The notes: generated from the sequence alone by a model not told the origin. DNA of 64,000 nt from Roseinatronobacter domitianus (GCF_023336755.1 NZ_JALZWP010000001.1:203959-267958); one strand, 5' to 3'. Shown: positions 1 through 8,710, counted from the stretch's first letter. Program-made: numbers and translations.

Positions 1-65
1 ATGACGAAGGTAAAAAGCAGGGCGGACAAAAGGAGCAGCGAAACGAACAGGCGGCGGCGCAGCAT
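1..65 (-). CDS. 5' end of an exported or membrane-anchored protein (cut by window edge)
   Basis: Reading leftwards from an ATG at 65-63, the frame stays open to the window edge and encodes about 21 residues: Met-Leu, three arginines, then a hydrophobic run (LFVSLLLLSALLFTFV). That is the shape of a signal peptide or N-terminal anchor. A Shine-Dalgarno-like GAAAGG lies just upstream on the minus strand. The rest of the gene lies outside the window, so no function can be given. It follows the rhodanese gene on the same strand, with a hairpin between them. Confidence 0.6.
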   Translation of the reverse strand, partial: MLRRRLFVSLLLLSALLFTFV

Positions 66-85
66 GGTCGGCCTTTCAAGTTATG

Positions 86-113
86 CCCCGGCGCTGCATG
101 TGGCAGGCCGGGG
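86..113. terminator. GC-rich hairpin between rhodanese gene and next minus-strand gene
   Basis: A 7-bp stem (CCCCGGC at 86-92 with GCCGGGG at 107-113) lies downstream of the rhodanese gene on the minus strand. There is no strong U-run on that strand, so termination is inferred from position and stem only. Confidence 0.4.
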
Positions 114-119
114 TGTTTT

Positions 120-141
120 GAGTATTTAAAGCAAGATGAAG
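120..141 (-). repeat. Stop-codon-proximal short motif, copy 1
   Basis: Read on the minus strand this is CTTCATCTTGC, three variable bases, then AAATACTC. It begins 4 nt after the rhodanese stop codon. A near-identical copy begins 5 nt after the iron permease stop (11634-11655), and a looser copy lies at 7656-7677. Confidence 0.6.
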
Positions 142-145
142 CAGG

Positions 146-1078
146 TCAGAACAACCCGTTTACCCAGCGTTTGGTCGAGAGCCACAGATATGCAACGCGG
201 TTCGGTTCATTGTCGAGCGCGTGGCCGTGAATTGTATATTCCGCCATGCTTTCCGCATAGAGCCGGGTATTGGGAACTTCTGCCAATTCGCTCAGGGCGA
301 ACCAGTTGATTGCGGCCCAATGGCCGGTATTGCAGAAGGATACGGTTACGGGGGCGTCTTGCAAGCCTTGCTCGGCGGCGATTTCGCGGGCGCGCTCTGG
401 GGCGACCATCAGGCTATCCTCGAAGAATTGCGAGAATTGCAGGTTTTCGGCGCTGCGGATGGTGCCGGGGCGGGCGATGGACCAGGTGATCCCCTCGAAG
501 AAGCCTTCGGGGCGGCTGTCGACCAGCCGGGCTTCGCCGCTCTCGACCAGGTCCACAACTTCAGAGGTCGGAATATACCAGTCGTCGCGCCATTCGGCGT
601 AGAAATCCGATTCTGTTGGTGTAACTTTGCCTTTGGCGGTGGGCAGACCAGCAGCGGCCCAAGCCTGATACCCGCCATTGAGCAGCGCCAAATCCTGCAC
701 GCCCAGGGATTTCAATGTCCAATACACCCGCGCGGCGGCGCCCATGTCGGATGGGCTGTCGCCATTATGCACGATCACGGTGGGGCGGTCTGCGGTGACG
801 CCGACGCGCACGGCCTCGGATTCGTATTCCAGTTCGGGCTTCAGCGCGCCGGGATTGGTCGGGCCGGCCCGCCATTCGGAATAGGGCGAGAAGACCGCGC
901 CGGGGATATGGCCGGCCTCAAAGTCACCGGTCACGCGGATGATGTGGATGTCCTCGCCACGTTCCAGCAGCGCCGACAGGTCGGACGGTGCCAGCAGGGG
1001 CTGCCAACCTTCGGGCGCGGCAAGGGCGAAGCCGGGCAGGGCGGTCAGTGTCAGGGTCAGGGCGGTCTTGCGCAACAT
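146..1078 (-). CDS. Exported two-domain rhodanese (sulfurtransferase)
   Basis: 310 aa. The N-terminus (MLRKTALTLTLTALPGFALA) is a Sec signal peptide, so the enzyme should act in the periplasm. Two rhodanese domains follow, at about residues 28-155 and 165-300. The second carries the active-site loop with Cys249 (FCNTGHWA). The first has Asn-Gly-Asp at the equivalent loop and no cysteine, as in other tandem rhodaneses where only the C-terminal domain is catalytic. The likely reaction is sulfane-sulfur transfer from thiosulfate or 3-mercaptopyruvate to a thiophilic acceptor; the donor cannot be told from sequence. The start is supported by GGAGG 9 nt upstream. A second exported rhodanese lies at 44954-45556. 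Confidence 0.88.
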   Translation of the reverse strand: MLRKTALTLTLTALPGFALAAPEGWQPLLAPSDLSALLERGEDIHIIRVTGDFEAGHIPGAVFSPYSEWRAGPTNPGALKPELEYESEAVRVGVTADRPTVIVHNGDSPSDMGAAARVYWTLKSLGVQDLALLNGGYQAWAAAGLPTAKGKVTPTESDFYAEWRDDWYIPTSEVVDLVESGEARLVDSRPEGFFEGITWSIARPGTIRSAENLQFSQFFEDSLMVAPERAREIAAEQGLQDAPVTVSFCNTGHWAAINWFALSELAEVPNTRLYAESMAEYTIHGHALDNEPNRVAYLWLSTKRWVNGLF

Positions 1079-1295
1079 GTCAGAGCCTCCGGTTGTGATG
1101 TGTTGTCGCTCAGCTAGGCCTGTGCCGACTGCCGCGCAAGGGATAGGGGCGGGAGCTGCCGCTTGTCTGCGCGACGGAAATTTGCCCGAATTCCAAGGCA
1201 GAAAAACATCTGTTCCGCGCTGGGGCGTGAACTTGGAACAGCGTCACGCGCGGTGCGCGATGGCTGGCAAATGGCCCTTATTTGCCCGTGGCCTG

Positions 1296-2222
1296 CTATA
1301 GCGGCGTTATGCGCCGTGGTGCCACCTTGCCCAGCCGCGATTCGCGCCATGCGATCAGCAAACCCGCCGCGATCACCAGCCCGGCACCTGCCAGCATTTG
1401 CGGGGTTGGCACCTCGTCGAACAGCACAAAGCCCAGAACCGTGGCGAAGATAAGCTGCGCATACCAGAAGGGGGCCAGCGCCGAGGCATCGGCATAGCGG
1501 TAGCTGGCGGTCATCATCAATTGCCCAACGCCGCCCAACAGGCCAGAGGCGACCAGCAGCATGGCCACTTCTGGCGTGGGCCAGACCCAACCGAAGGGGG
1601 CCGTCAACAGGCCCATCAGGCTGGCCGTCAGCGCGAAGTAGAACACGATGGCGGGGGTGCTTTCCTGCACCACCATCCGGCGCAGCAGAATTTTCACCAA
1701 GGCCGCTGCGGTGGCGGACCCAAGCGCCGCAAATGCGCCGATCCGGGCAAGGTTATCGGCGCCGCCGCCCATGCCCAGACGCGGCCAGACCACGATCATC
1801 ACACCTGCAAAGCCGATGATGACCGCGCCCCAGCGCACCAGCCGCACCTTTTCGCCAAGGATGACCACGGCGAAAACCAGTGTGACCATAGGGGCGGCAA
1901 ATCCGATGGTGGTCACCTCGGGCAAAGGGAGCAGTGACAGCGCCAGAAAGTTCAGCGACAGCGCCACCGTGCCAAGCGTGCCGCGCAGCAGGTGGTGGCC
2001 CGGTCTGGCCATGCGCAACCCATCCCAAAGCGGGCCTTGCGCCGCGATCCACCCAAGGATCAGCGGCAGCGAGAACGCGGCGCGTGCGAATACCGCCTGA
2101 CCCGTGGGCACCTCTGCGGTTGCGGCCTTGACGCAGGCGGCCATGCAGACCAGCACGAACAGCGCCGCGACATTCAACGAGATGCCGGTCAGGGGTTTTG
2201 CGGTATGGCCGCGGGTGAGCAT
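1296..2222 (-). CDS. DMT-superfamily (EamA) transporter
   Basis: 308 aa. About ten hydrophobic segments are arranged as two EamA repeats: the first runs from the N-terminus to about residue 140 and ends in a VVILGEK-type motif, the second from about 155 to 295 and ends in VLFDEVPTPQ. The Gly/Glu motif at the end of each repeat is the family signature. It is an inner-membrane metabolite or drug exporter; the substrate is unknown. The open frame extends much further upstream, but ATG 2222 places the first membrane segment (GISLNVAALFVLVCMAA) near the N-terminus and gives the usual family length of about 300 aa. Confidence 0.85.
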   Translation of the reverse strand: MLTRGHTAKPLTGISLNVAALFVLVCMAACVKAATAEVPTGQAVFARAAFSLPLILGWIAAQGPLWDGLRMARPGHHLLRGTLGTVALSLNFLALSLLPLPEVTTIGFAAPMVTLVFAVVILGEKVRLVRWGAVIIGFAGVMIVVWPRLGMGGGADNLARIGAFAALGSATAAALVKILLRRMVVQESTPAIVFYFALTASLMGLLTAPFGWVWPTPEVAMLLVASGLLGGVGQLMMTASYRYADASALAPFWYAQLIFATVLGFVLFDEVPTPQMLAGAGLVIAAGLLIAWRESRLGKVAPRRITPL

Positions 2223-2342
2223 GGGGCGTCCTTGGTGCTTCACATGTTCAATAGGCGCGCCCTGAGCAAAATGCAATTCTGTTGGCTTGCCAATCGGGCG
2301 CGTGGCTTCTAGCCATGGCACAGGACAACACAGGGGCCGACC

Positions 2343-3125
2343 ATGACCGATACGCCGCTCGACCTTGCCTTTGCCGCGACAGAAGCCGCGCCGGACGATA
2401 TTCCGACCCGTCTGAGCTATTATGCACGCCTGACAGAGGGTGAGTTGTTCCTGCTGCTGGAGCATGAAGCGACGGGCGACAAGCTGGACCCAAAAGTGTT
2501 CGAACTGGAGGATGGCCCGATTGTGCTGGCCTTCGACCGTGAGGACCGCTTGACCGAATTCACTGGTTTGGCTGCCCCCTACGCGGCGCTTCCGGGGCGT
2601 GTGGTGGTCGAGATGCTGGCGGGCAGCAATCTTGGGCTGGGGCTGAACCTTGGGGTCGCGCCCTCGGCGCGGGTATTCCCGCCAGAGATACTTGCGTGGT
2701 TGGCAGAAACGCTGTCGGAACGGCCCGAAGAACTGGAAAACCGTGTCACCGCCTTTCGCGCCCCACGCGGGATGCCAGAGGCTTTGTTGACTGCGCTTGA
2801 TGCGCGTCTGGCGCGGATGGAGGGGCTGGCCGCGCTCGCTTATCTTGTGGGCACCGAATATGAGGGCGGTGTGCGCGGCCATATGCTGGTTTTTGTCGAT
2901 GCCGCTCCTGGCGCCGAAAGCGCGCTGGCGCGGGCGGTGCAGGGCGCTTTGGGCTTTTCGGGTGTGGAAGCGGGGCAGTTGGATGTGACTTTTTTGGGGT
3001 CTGACGATCAACGCGCGGCGGAATTGGCGCGCGTGGGCTTGCGGTTTGATCTGCCGCAACCGGCCAAGCCGGTTGAAATGAAAGCGCCGGGGCTGGACCC
3101 CGACACACCGCCCCGGCTGAAATAG
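2343..3125 (+). CDS. SseB family protein
   Basis: 260 aa, soluble, no signal peptide. The N-terminal half resembles the SseB domain: a helix with LSYYARLTEGELFLLLE, then a strand-rich stretch ending in AFDREDRLTEFTG and PYAALPGRVVVEML. The C-terminal half (from about residue 140) resembles the SseB C-terminal domain. In enterobacteria SseB is linked to serine sensitivity or rhodanese activity, but in this order the function is not established. An AGGGG sequence precedes the ATG. The next gene starts 39 nt downstream on the same strand, so the two may be cotranscribed. Confidence 0.75.
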   Translation: MTDTPLDLAFAATEAAPDDIPTRLSYYARLTEGELFLLLEHEATGDKLDPKVFELEDGPIVLAFDREDRLTEFTGLAAPYAALPGRVVVEMLAGSNLGLGLNLGVAPSARVFPPEILAWLAETLSERPEELENRVTAFRAPRGMPEALLTALDARLARMEGLAALAYLVGTEYEGGVRGHMLVFVDAAPGAESALARAVQGALGFSGVEAGQLDVTFLGSDDQRAAELARVGLRFDLPQPAKPVEMKAPGLDPDTPPRLK

Positions 3126-3164
3126 GCACGTAACGGTGCTGGGGCGCAGGCCGAAGAGTTTGAT

Positions 3165-3938
3165 ATGAGTGAATCGATTTCCATCCGTGACCGCATCGGG
3201 CAGGCGCTGGGCCGATGGTTGGAACGCGACCGCCCGCAATTCGAACCGCGTGCAGCGCTCGACCCCGACACTTTGGTGCGCACTTTGCGGCGCGGCGATG
3301 TGCTGTTGGTCGAGGGGCGGGCCAAGATTTCGACCGCGATCAAGTATCTGACGCAAAGCACATGGTCACATGCGGCCCTGTATGTGGGTGATATGCTGCC
3401 GGGGCAGGGGCCGCACATGCTGGTCGAGGCGACGCTGCAAGACGGGGTTCATGCTGTGCCGCTGTCGAAATACGCGCGCGCGAATATCCGCATCTGCCGC
3501 GCGGTTGGGTTGTCAGAGGCCGAACGCAAGGCGGTGGCGCGCTATATGATCGACCGCATCGGGTATGAATACGATCTGCGTAACATCATCGACCTTGCGC
3601 GCTACCTGTTCCCGACTCCGCCTGTCCCGGTGCGTTTTCGTCGGCGTATGCTGGCGCTTGGGTCTGGTGATCCGACACGGGCGATCTGCTCGTCGCTGGT
3701 CGCGCAAGCGTTTCAATCGGTGCGCTATCCGATCCTGCCCGACATTCGCCGGTCGCGCGCGCACGGGTCCGACTATTCCCGGCGCGAGATATTCCACATT
3801 CGTCATCATTCGCTGTTCGTGCCGCGCGACTTCGACCTGTCGCCGTATTTCGAGATCGTGAAGCCAAGCATCCGCAACGGGTTTGACCACGGATTGATCG
3901 AATGGGCAGTTCAATCAGAGGCGAAAAATTTGGGGTAA
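3165..3938 (+). CDS. YiiX/YebB-like NlpC/P60-superfamily cysteine hydrolase
   Basis: 257 aa. The pattern is that of the circularly permuted papain-fold group: GDVLLVEG, then STWSHAALYVG with candidate catalytic His69, then LVEAT with Glu89, and late in the chain AICSSLVAQAF with candidate nucleophile Cys175. Family members hydrolyse amide or thioester bonds in lipids or peptidoglycan-related substrates; the actual substrate here is unknown. There is no signal peptide, so it is probably cytoplasmic or membrane-peripheral. Confidence 0.72.
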   Translation: MSESISIRDRIGQALGRWLERDRPQFEPRAALDPDTLVRTLRRGDVLLVEGRAKISTAIKYLTQSTWSHAALYVGDMLPGQGPHMLVEATLQDGVHAVPLSKYARANIRICRAVGLSEAERKAVARYMIDRIGYEYDLRNIIDLARYLFPTPPVPVRFRRRMLALGSGDPTRAICSSLVAQAFQSVRYPILPDIRRSRAHGSDYSRREIFHIRHHSLFVPRDFDLSPYFEIVKPSIRNGFDHGLIEWAVQSEAKNLG

Positions 3939-3995
3939 TATAATACCTAAATTGTAATGCACTGATTATACTCATTTAATTCAAGTCAACGCCCC

Positions 3996-4049
3996 TTGAC
4001 CGTAGCGTGAATATCCTTAGAAGACACCCAGCGCCCCGGTTGGGGGCTG
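3996..4049 (+). promoter_or_regulatory. rplM leader: possible -35 and hairpin
   Basis: An AT-rich stretch after the hydrolase gene leads to TTGACC (3996-4001), a possible -35. The -10 is poorly defined. An imperfect GC hairpin follows at about 4029-4049 (CAGCGCCCC / GGGGGCTG) upstream of rplM. In many bacteria the L13-S9 operon is autoregulated through its leader; whether this hairpin is such a site is unproven. Confidence 0.3.
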
Positions 4050-4075
4050 AAATGTTCTCTCTCAAGGGTCTCGTC

Positions 4076-4537
4076 ATGAAAACCTTCTCTGCCAAACCGG
4101 CGGATATCGAGAAGAAATGGATCATCATCGACGCCGAAGGTGTCGTGCTGGGCCGTCTTGCCTCGATCATCGCCATGCGCTTGCGCGGCAAGCACAAAGC
4201 CTCTTTCACTCCGCATATGGACATGGGTGACAATGTCATCGTGATCAACGCGGAAAAGGTGCAGATCACCGGCAACAAGCGCGCCAAGCCGAACTACTGG
4301 CACACCGGCCACCCCGGCGGCATCAAATCGCGCACCACCGGCCAGATTCTGGAAGGGCGCTTCCCCGAGCGCGTGCTGATGCAGGCCGTCAAGCGCATGC
4401 TGCCCGGCGGCCCGCTGTCGCGCCAGCAGATGACCAACCTGCGCGTCTATGCAGGCACCGAGCATCCGCATGAAGCCCAGCAACCCGAAGTTCTGGATGT
4501 CAAATCCATGAACACCAAGAACACGCGGAGCGCATGA
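4076..4537 (+). CDS. rplM: 50S ribosomal protein L13
   Basis: 153 aa, the usual L13 length. It begins [20 protein letters not shown] and contains the family signature around VLGRLAS, the [11 protein letters not shown] block and TGHPGGIK, with the conserved [10 protein letters not shown] late in the protein. It binds 23S rRNA early in large-subunit assembly. The frame opens upstream at 4007, but the conserved N-terminus fixes the start at 4076. Its stop codon overlaps the start of rpsI (ATGA), the standard translationally coupled L13-S9 pair. Confidence 0.97.
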   Translation: MKTFSAKPADIEKKWIIIDAEGVVLGRLASIIAMRLRGKHKASFTPHMDMGDNVIVINAEKVQITGNKRAKPNYWHTGHPGGIKSRTTGQILEGRFPERVLMQAVKRMLPGGPLSRQQMTNLRVYAGTEHPHEAQQPEVLDVKSMNTKNTRSA

Positions 4538-5034
4538 CCATGAGCGACGATCTGAAAACGCTGGACGATCTGAAATCGGTCGTCACCCCGGTTGCCGAAG
4601 AGGCACCCGTCCGCGAAGCCGTCCGTGACGAGCTGGGTCGTTCCTACGCGACCGGCAAGCGCAAAGACGCTGTTGCCCGTGTCTGGATCAAGCCGGGTTC
4701 CGGCAAGATGCTGGTGCGCGACAACAAGGGTCAGTTCATCGACTACACCAAGTATTTCGCACGCCCGGTGTTGCAGATGATCCTGCGCCAGCCTTTCCAG
4801 GTGGCCGGTGTTGTCGACCAGTTCGACGTGATCGCAACGGTTGCCGGTGGTGGCCTGTCCGGTCAGGCCGGCGCGGTCAAGCACGGCATTTCGAAAGCGT
4901 TGCAGCTTTACGATCCGTCCTTGCGCGCTGCGCTGAAAGCGGCAGGCTTCCTGACCCGCGACAGCCGCGTTGTGGAACGCAAGAAGTTCGGCCGCGCGAA
5001 AGCCCGCCGTAGCTTCCAGTTCTCCAAGCGTTAA
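4534..5034 (+). CDS. rpsI: 30S ribosomal protein S9
   Basis: 166 aa. An N-terminal extension of about 35 residues typical of alphaproteobacterial S9 precedes the core, which starts at [17 protein letters not shown]. The core has [19 protein letters not shown], and the protein ends in the basic tail [17 protein letters not shown] that reaches the P-site tRNA. The ATG at 4534 overlaps the rplM stop and has GGAG 5 nt upstream; a second in-frame ATG is at 4540. A strong terminator follows at 5056-5085. Confidence 0.97.
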   Translation: MTMSDDLKTLDDLKSVVTPVAEEAPVREAVRDELGRSYATGKRKDAVARVWIKPGSGKMLVRDNKGQFIDYTKYFARPVLQMILRQPFQVAGVVDQFDVIATVAGGGLSGQAGAVKHGISKALQLYDPSLRAALKAAGFLTRDSRVVERKKFGRAKARRSFQFSKR

Positions 5035-5055
5035 TCGTTTCGAACATGCCATCTT

Positions 5056-5085
5056 AAACGCCCGGACGGATCGTCCGGGCGTTTT
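5056..5085 (+). terminator. Intrinsic terminator of rplM-rpsI
   Basis: A perfect 13-bp stem (5056-5068 paired with 5072-5084), a 3-nt loop and a T-run lie 21 nt after the rpsI stop. This is the clearest rho-independent terminator in the window. Confidence 0.92.
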
Positions 5086-5152
5086 ACTTTTCGGGTTTCT
5101 TTCTGCGACCTCTCTTGGTTTAGTGGCTGTGCCACACCAGACAGGAGGCCGC

Positions 5153-5569
5153 ATGTATTCCCATTTACTTGTTACCGTCGCCTATGAGGGCGAACATGAT
5201 GCCGCCCGCTCGTTACAAGTTGCGCGCGCGCTGGCCGCGCCGGGGGCGAAGGTCACGCTGATTCACGTGATGGAACCCGCGCCGCTGTTCACGTTGGACT
5301 ATCTGCCGGATAACTGGCGCGAGGATATGCAACGGGCGATCACTGCCGATCTGGGCGCGCTGGCGTCGACGTTCGAGGATGGCCGCGTCGTTGTGACAGA
5401 GGGGGATCCGGCACATGAGGTGCTGGATTATGCGCAAGAAAACGGGGTTGATTGCATCGTTGTTGCGTCGCATCGCCCTGGCACTCATAGCCTGATGCTT
5501 GGGTCTACCGCCGCAAAGATCGTGGGCCGTGCCCTGTGCGCGGTGCATGTTGCACGGCGTGAGGACTGA
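5153..5569 (+). CDS. Universal stress protein (UspA family)
   Basis: 138 aa, one Usp domain. The N-terminal strand MYSHLLVTVAY is followed by helix-rich sequence and DCIVVASHRPG, then the nucleotide-binding signature GSTAAKIVGRALCAVHVAR. That signature suggests the ATP-binding subgroup. The start at 5153 is chosen because AGGAGG lies 7 nt upstream and the conserved strand follows directly. It is monocistronic, bounded by the rpsI terminator and a terminator shared with rpsU. The role in stress survival is family-level inference. Confidence 0.9.
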   Translation: MYSHLLVTVAYEGEHDAARSLQVARALAAPGAKVTLIHVMEPAPLFTLDYLPDNWREDMQRAITADLGALASTFEDGRVVVTEGDPAHEVLDYAQENGVDCIVVASHRPGTHSLMLGSTAAKIVGRALCAVHVARRED

Positions 5570-5617
5570 CATCAAAAAACCCCCGCAGGCCAAGCCTTCG
5601 GGGGTTCGTTTTTGATG
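5570..5617. terminator. Bidirectional terminator between the Usp gene and rpsU
   Basis: An 8-bp stem (AACCCCCG at 5578-5585 with CGGGGGTT at 5599-5606) is flanked by an A-run on the left and a T-run on the right. It therefore reads as a hairpin plus U-tract on both strands. The two genes converge here. Confidence 0.88.
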
Positions 5618-5649
5618 CAAGGCAAGCCTTGCCTTCGGTCCTGTCGAGC

Positions 5650-5856
5650 TTAGAGCCCGTTCTCGCGCTGCAATTTCTTGCGCGCCAGCTTGCGAGCACG
5701 ACGAATCGCTTCGGCTTTTTCACGGGCCTTTTTCTCGGACGGTTTCTCGAAATGCTGCTTGAGCTTCATTTCGCGAAACACACCTTCACGCTGGAGTTTC
5801 TTCTTCAGCGCACGAAGGGCCTGATCGACATTGTTGTCACGAACCGATACCTGCAT
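5650..5856 (-). CDS. rpsU: 30S ribosomal protein S21
   Basis: 68 aa, beginning [20 protein letters not shown], with the characteristic [21 protein letters not shown] and an arginine/lysine-rich C-terminus. S21 binds the small-subunit platform near the anti-Shine-Dalgarno sequence and aids initiation. The frame opens further upstream, but the conserved start and AAAGGTGG upstream fix ATG 5856. Confidence 0.95.
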   Translation of the reverse strand: MQVSVRDNNVDQALRALKKKLQREGVFREMKLKQHFEKPSEKKAREKAEAIRRARKLARKKLQRENGL

Positions 5857-5965
5857 GTGGTTTTCACCACCTTTCCAAGTTAAAGTTGCATAAATCGCAG
5901 GAAGCGGTCGCATAGCAGAGCCGTGGCGCTATGTCCAGCCATGTGACCATGACAGGGAGCATCCG

Positions 5966-6655
5966 ATGAATGATCTGACAGAGAAATTGCTTGATGCCGC
6001 GTTGATCCATGTGCCGTTTGACGGCTGGAGCGAGGCCGCTTTGAGCGCCGCTGCCGCGGATTGCGGGGTGGACATGGCCGCAGCACGCGCGGTCTTCCCG
6101 CGCGGTGGTGTCGATATGGCGCTGGCCTATCACGCGCGCGGGGATGCTTTGATGCTGGCGCGGCTGGCCGATCATGACCTGTCGCAACTGCGCATCCGCG
6201 ACCGGATAACGTTGGCGGTACGCTTGCGCTTGGAAGCCGCAGAGGACCGCGAGCTGGTGCGGCGCGGCACCACGTTGTTCGCCCTGCCGCTTTATGCCGC
6301 TGATGGTGCGCGCGCGATCTGGGGGACGGCAGATGCGATCTGGACCGCGCTTGGCGACAGTGCGACCGATTACAACTGGTATACCAAGCGCGCGACATTG
6401 GCGGGTGTCTATTCGGCCACGGTGCTGTTCTGGCTGGGCGACGAGAGCGAGGGCACGCACGCGACATGGGGCTTTCTGGACCGCCGCATTGACGGTGTGA
6501 TGCAGATAGAGCGGGTGAAAGGGGCCGCGCGCAAGAACCCGGTTTTGCGCACGCTCTTTGCCGGGCCAAGCGCGGTCTTGTCCTGTATCAAGGCGCCAAC
6601 GGCCCGCGCGCGGCCCGATCTGCCGGGCTATATGCCGCCGAAGCCGCAGGGTTGA
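5966..6655 (+). CDS. COQ9 family ubiquinone biosynthesis protein
   Basis: 229 aa. The N-terminal half has the TetR-like helical layout of COQ9, including FPRGGVDMALAYHARGD. The C-terminal half carries the diagnostic stretch TDYNWYTKRATLAGVYSATVLFWL and a following TWGFLDRRIDGVM. COQ9 binds lipids and presents ubiquinone intermediates to the COQ7 hydroxylase in mitochondria; homologues are characteristic of alphaproteobacteria. AGGGAG precedes the ATG. The aminotransferase gene begins 58 nt downstream on the same strand. Confidence 0.88.
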   Translation: MNDLTEKLLDAALIHVPFDGWSEAALSAAAADCGVDMAAARAVFPRGGVDMALAYHARGDALMLARLADHDLSQLRIRDRITLAVRLRLEAAEDRELVRRGTTLFALPLYAADGARAIWGTADAIWTALGDSATDYNWYTKRATLAGVYSATVLFWLGDESEGTHATWGFLDRRIDGVMQIERVKGAARKNPVLRTLFAGPSAVLSCIKAPTARARPDLPGYMPPKPQG

Positions 6656-6713
6656 CGCCACCGCCCTCACGCCGCAAGTTGCGCCTATCCAACAGCAAGA
6701 CGGGACAGGCGCA

Positions 6714-7613
6714 ATGGCGGTCGGCAAGGAGATACTCACCTGGTATGAGGGCACGTGGCATGACGGGGCCGCGCCGATCATCTCATCGGCGGACCATGCC
6801 GCGTGGCTGGGCAGCACCGTGTTCGACGGCGCGCGCCAGTTCGAGGGCGCACGCCCCGATCTGGACCTGCATTCTGCGCGCATCATCCGCTCTGCCGAGA
6901 CGATGGGAATGATCCCCCCGGTCGATGCTGCGACCGTGCAAGGGCTGATGGAGGAAGGCTGCGCGCGCTTTGGCGCTGACCGTAGCCTTTATCTGCGTCC
7001 GATGATGTGGTCGCGCGACTCCGCCCCCGGTATTATCGATGTGGAGCCGGAAAACACCGGCTTCGCGATCTGTATCGAGGCGCTGGACATGCCCGCACCC
7101 GGGGGCTTTTCGCTGACCGTGTCGCCCTTCTGCCGCCCGCGCCCCGACATGGCGGTAACAGAGGCCAAGGCCGGCGCGCTTTACGCCAACAATGCCCGGA
7201 TCATGGCCGATGCCCGCAAGCGCGGCTTTTCCAACGCGCTTTCGCTGGATGTAGACGGATTCGTGGCTGAAACCGCGTCCACTAACGTGTTCATGGTGCG
7301 CGACGGGGTGGTGTTTACGCCGGTGCCAAATGGCATGTTCCTGAATGGGATCACGCGCCAGCGGGTGATCGCGCTGCTGCGGGCCGACGGGATCGAGGTG
7401 GTCGAGACAAGCCTGACTTTGGACGATTTCGACACGGCGGAGGAAATTTTCGTGACCGGAAATATCGCCAAGGTGATGCCGGTCGCGCGCTACAAAGACC
7501 GCGAGATGGGCACGCCCCGGATGGGGATGCGGGCGCGGGAGTTGTATTGGGATTATGCGCTGTCAGGGGGTGAGACCGTCGCGGCGCTGCGCAAGACGGC
7601 GGGCTTGGTGTAA
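6714..7613 (+). CDS. Class IV (branched-chain type) aminotransferase
   Basis: 299 aa. This is a PLP fold-type IV enzyme resembling IlvE: GSTVFDGARQFEG near the N-terminus, YLRPMMW in the middle, EAKAGALYANNARIMADA holding the likely PLP lysine, and VAETASTNVFMVRDG followed by GITRQRVIALL. The probable reaction is branched-chain amino acid/2-oxoglutarate transamination, but D-amino acid transaminase and aminodeoxychorismate lyase share the fold, so substrate is not certain. The ATG at 6714 is chosen because it precedes the conserved start of the fold. Confidence 0.83.
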   Translation: MAVGKEILTWYEGTWHDGAAPIISSADHAAWLGSTVFDGARQFEGARPDLDLHSARIIRSAETMGMIPPVDAATVQGLMEEGCARFGADRSLYLRPMMWSRDSAPGIIDVEPENTGFAICIEALDMPAPGGFSLTVSPFCRPRPDMAVTEAKAGALYANNARIMADARKRGFSNALSLDVDGFVAETASTNVFMVRDGVVFTPVPNGMFLNGITRQRVIALLRADGIEVVETSLTLDDFDTAEEIFVTGNIAKVMPVARYKDREMGTPRMGMRARELYWDYALSGGETVAALRKTAGLV

Positions 7614-7644
7614 GGGGCTTTGCCCCTCTGAGGCCGTTGGCCTC
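7614..7644 (+). terminator. Two tandem small hairpins after the aminotransferase gene
   Basis: Immediately after the stop codon, GGGGC-TTT-GCCCC (7614-7626) and GAGGCC-GTT-GGCCTC (7630-7644) form two consecutive hairpins with 3-nt loops. There is no U-run. They precede copy 2 of the stop-proximal motif. Confidence 0.45.
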
Positions 7645-7655
7645 ATTCACCCCAG

Positions 7656-7677
7656 GATATTTCTGCAAGGATGAAAT
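7656..7677 (+). repeat. Stop-proximal short motif, diverged copy 2
   Basis: GGATATTT, CTGCAAG, GATGAAA: this resembles the reverse complement of copies at 120-141 and 11634-11655. Here it lies after tandem hairpins and just before the quinone oxidoreductase start, in the same orientation as the genes. Confidence 0.45.
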
Positions 7678-7691
7678 GGGAGGGCATGGGC

Positions 7692-8687
7692 ATGGACCTG
7701 CCACATACGATGCGCGCGATCGAAATTGCCAAGCCCGGCGGGCCGGAGGTGCTGCGAGAGGTCGAGCGTCCCGTGCCGGTGCCGGTTGCGGGGCAAGTGG
7801 TGGTGCGCATGGCCTATGCGGGCGTGAACCGGCCCGATGCATTGCAGCGCGCCGGTGCCTATGACCCACCGCCGGGGGCAAGCGATCTGCCGGGGTTGGA
7901 AGGCGCGGGCGTGATCGCCGCTGTGGGGGCAGGGGTCGCGCGTTGGAAGGTGGGCGACAGGGTCTGCGCCCTGTTTCCCGGCGGGGCCTATGCCGAGCAT
8001 GCCGCGACCGATGCCGGGCAGGTGCTGCCGGTGCCCGAAGGGTTAAGCCTGCGCGAAGCCGCCTGTTTGCCGGAGACCTGTTTTACCGTCTGGTCGAACG
8101 TGTTCATGCGCGGCGGCTTGCAGGCAGGCGAGCGGTTCTTGGTGCATGGGGGATCGTCTGGCATTGGCACGACGGCGATTCAACTGGCCACTGCCTTTGG
8201 CGCGCGGGTGTTTGCAACCGCCGGGTCGGCCAAGAAATGCGATGCCTGTGTGCAATTGGGGGCCGAGCGCGCGATCAATTACCGCGACGAGGATTTCGTG
8301 ACGGTGCTGCGCGATGAGGGCGGCGCGAACCTGATCCTCGACATGGTCGGCGGCGATTACCTGCCGCGCAATTTGAAAGCCCTGGCTGAAGATGGGAGGC
8401 TGGTGCAGATCGCTTTTCTGCAAGGGCCGAAAGTGGCGGTGAATTTCGCGCCGCTGATGGTGCGACGGCTGACGATTACCGGGTCCACGTTGCGCCCGCA
8501 GTCGGATGCCGCGAAGGCTGCGATTGCCGCCGAGCTGGAGGGCAAGGTTTGGCCGTTGATCGCCGCCGGACGGCTGGCCCCGGTGATGGACAGCGAGTTT
8601 CCCCTGGCCGATGCCGCGGGCGCGCATGCTCGGATGGAGAGTTCCGAACATATCGGCAAGATCGCTTTGTCCATCGCGCCGGAATGA
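7692..8687 (+). CDS. NAD(P)H-quinone oxidoreductase, zinc-independent MDR family
   Basis: 331 aa. An N-terminal GroES-like domain (EIAKPGGPEVL, AYAGVNRPDALQRAG, LPGLEGAGVI) is followed by a Rossmann domain with HGGSSGIGTTAIQLA. The zinc ligands of alcohol dehydrogenases are missing, matching the quinone oxidoreductase (PIG3-like) branch. It probably transfers hydride from NADPH to quinones or enals. Start 7692 has GGGAGGG 7 nt upstream; in-frame ATGs at 7671 and 7686 are possible but less well placed. Confidence 0.85.
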   Translation: MDLPHTMRAIEIAKPGGPEVLREVERPVPVPVAGQVVVRMAYAGVNRPDALQRAGAYDPPPGASDLPGLEGAGVIAAVGAGVARWKVGDRVCALFPGGAYAEHAATDAGQVLPVPEGLSLREAACLPETCFTVWSNVFMRGGLQAGERFLVHGGSSGIGTTAIQLATAFGARVFATAGSAKKCDACVQLGAERAINYRDEDFVTVLRDEGGANLILDMVGGDYLPRNLKALAEDGRLVQIAFLQGPKVAVNFAPLMVRRLTITGSTLRPQSDAAKAAIAAELEGKVWPLIAAGRLAPVMDSEFPLADAAGAHARMESSEHIGKIALSIAPE

Positions 8688-8710
8688 TATTCGGAATGGT
8701 GCCTACGCAA

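Noticed and set aside
1210-1241. CTGTTCC...GGAACAG inverted repeat with nearby GAAC/GTTC words, upstream of the rhodanese gene, resembling an SOS box
   Set aside because: Alphaproteobacterial LexA sites are direct repeats GTTC-N7-GTTC (or GAAC-N7-GAAC). Here the spacing is different (GAAC-N3-GAAC) and the inverted arms are 18 nt apart.
2223-3356. N-terminal extension of the minus-strand EamA frame up to 3356
   Set aside because: The extension overlaps the SseB and hydrolase genes and has Arg/Gln-rich shadow composition; the transporter domain starts at 2222.
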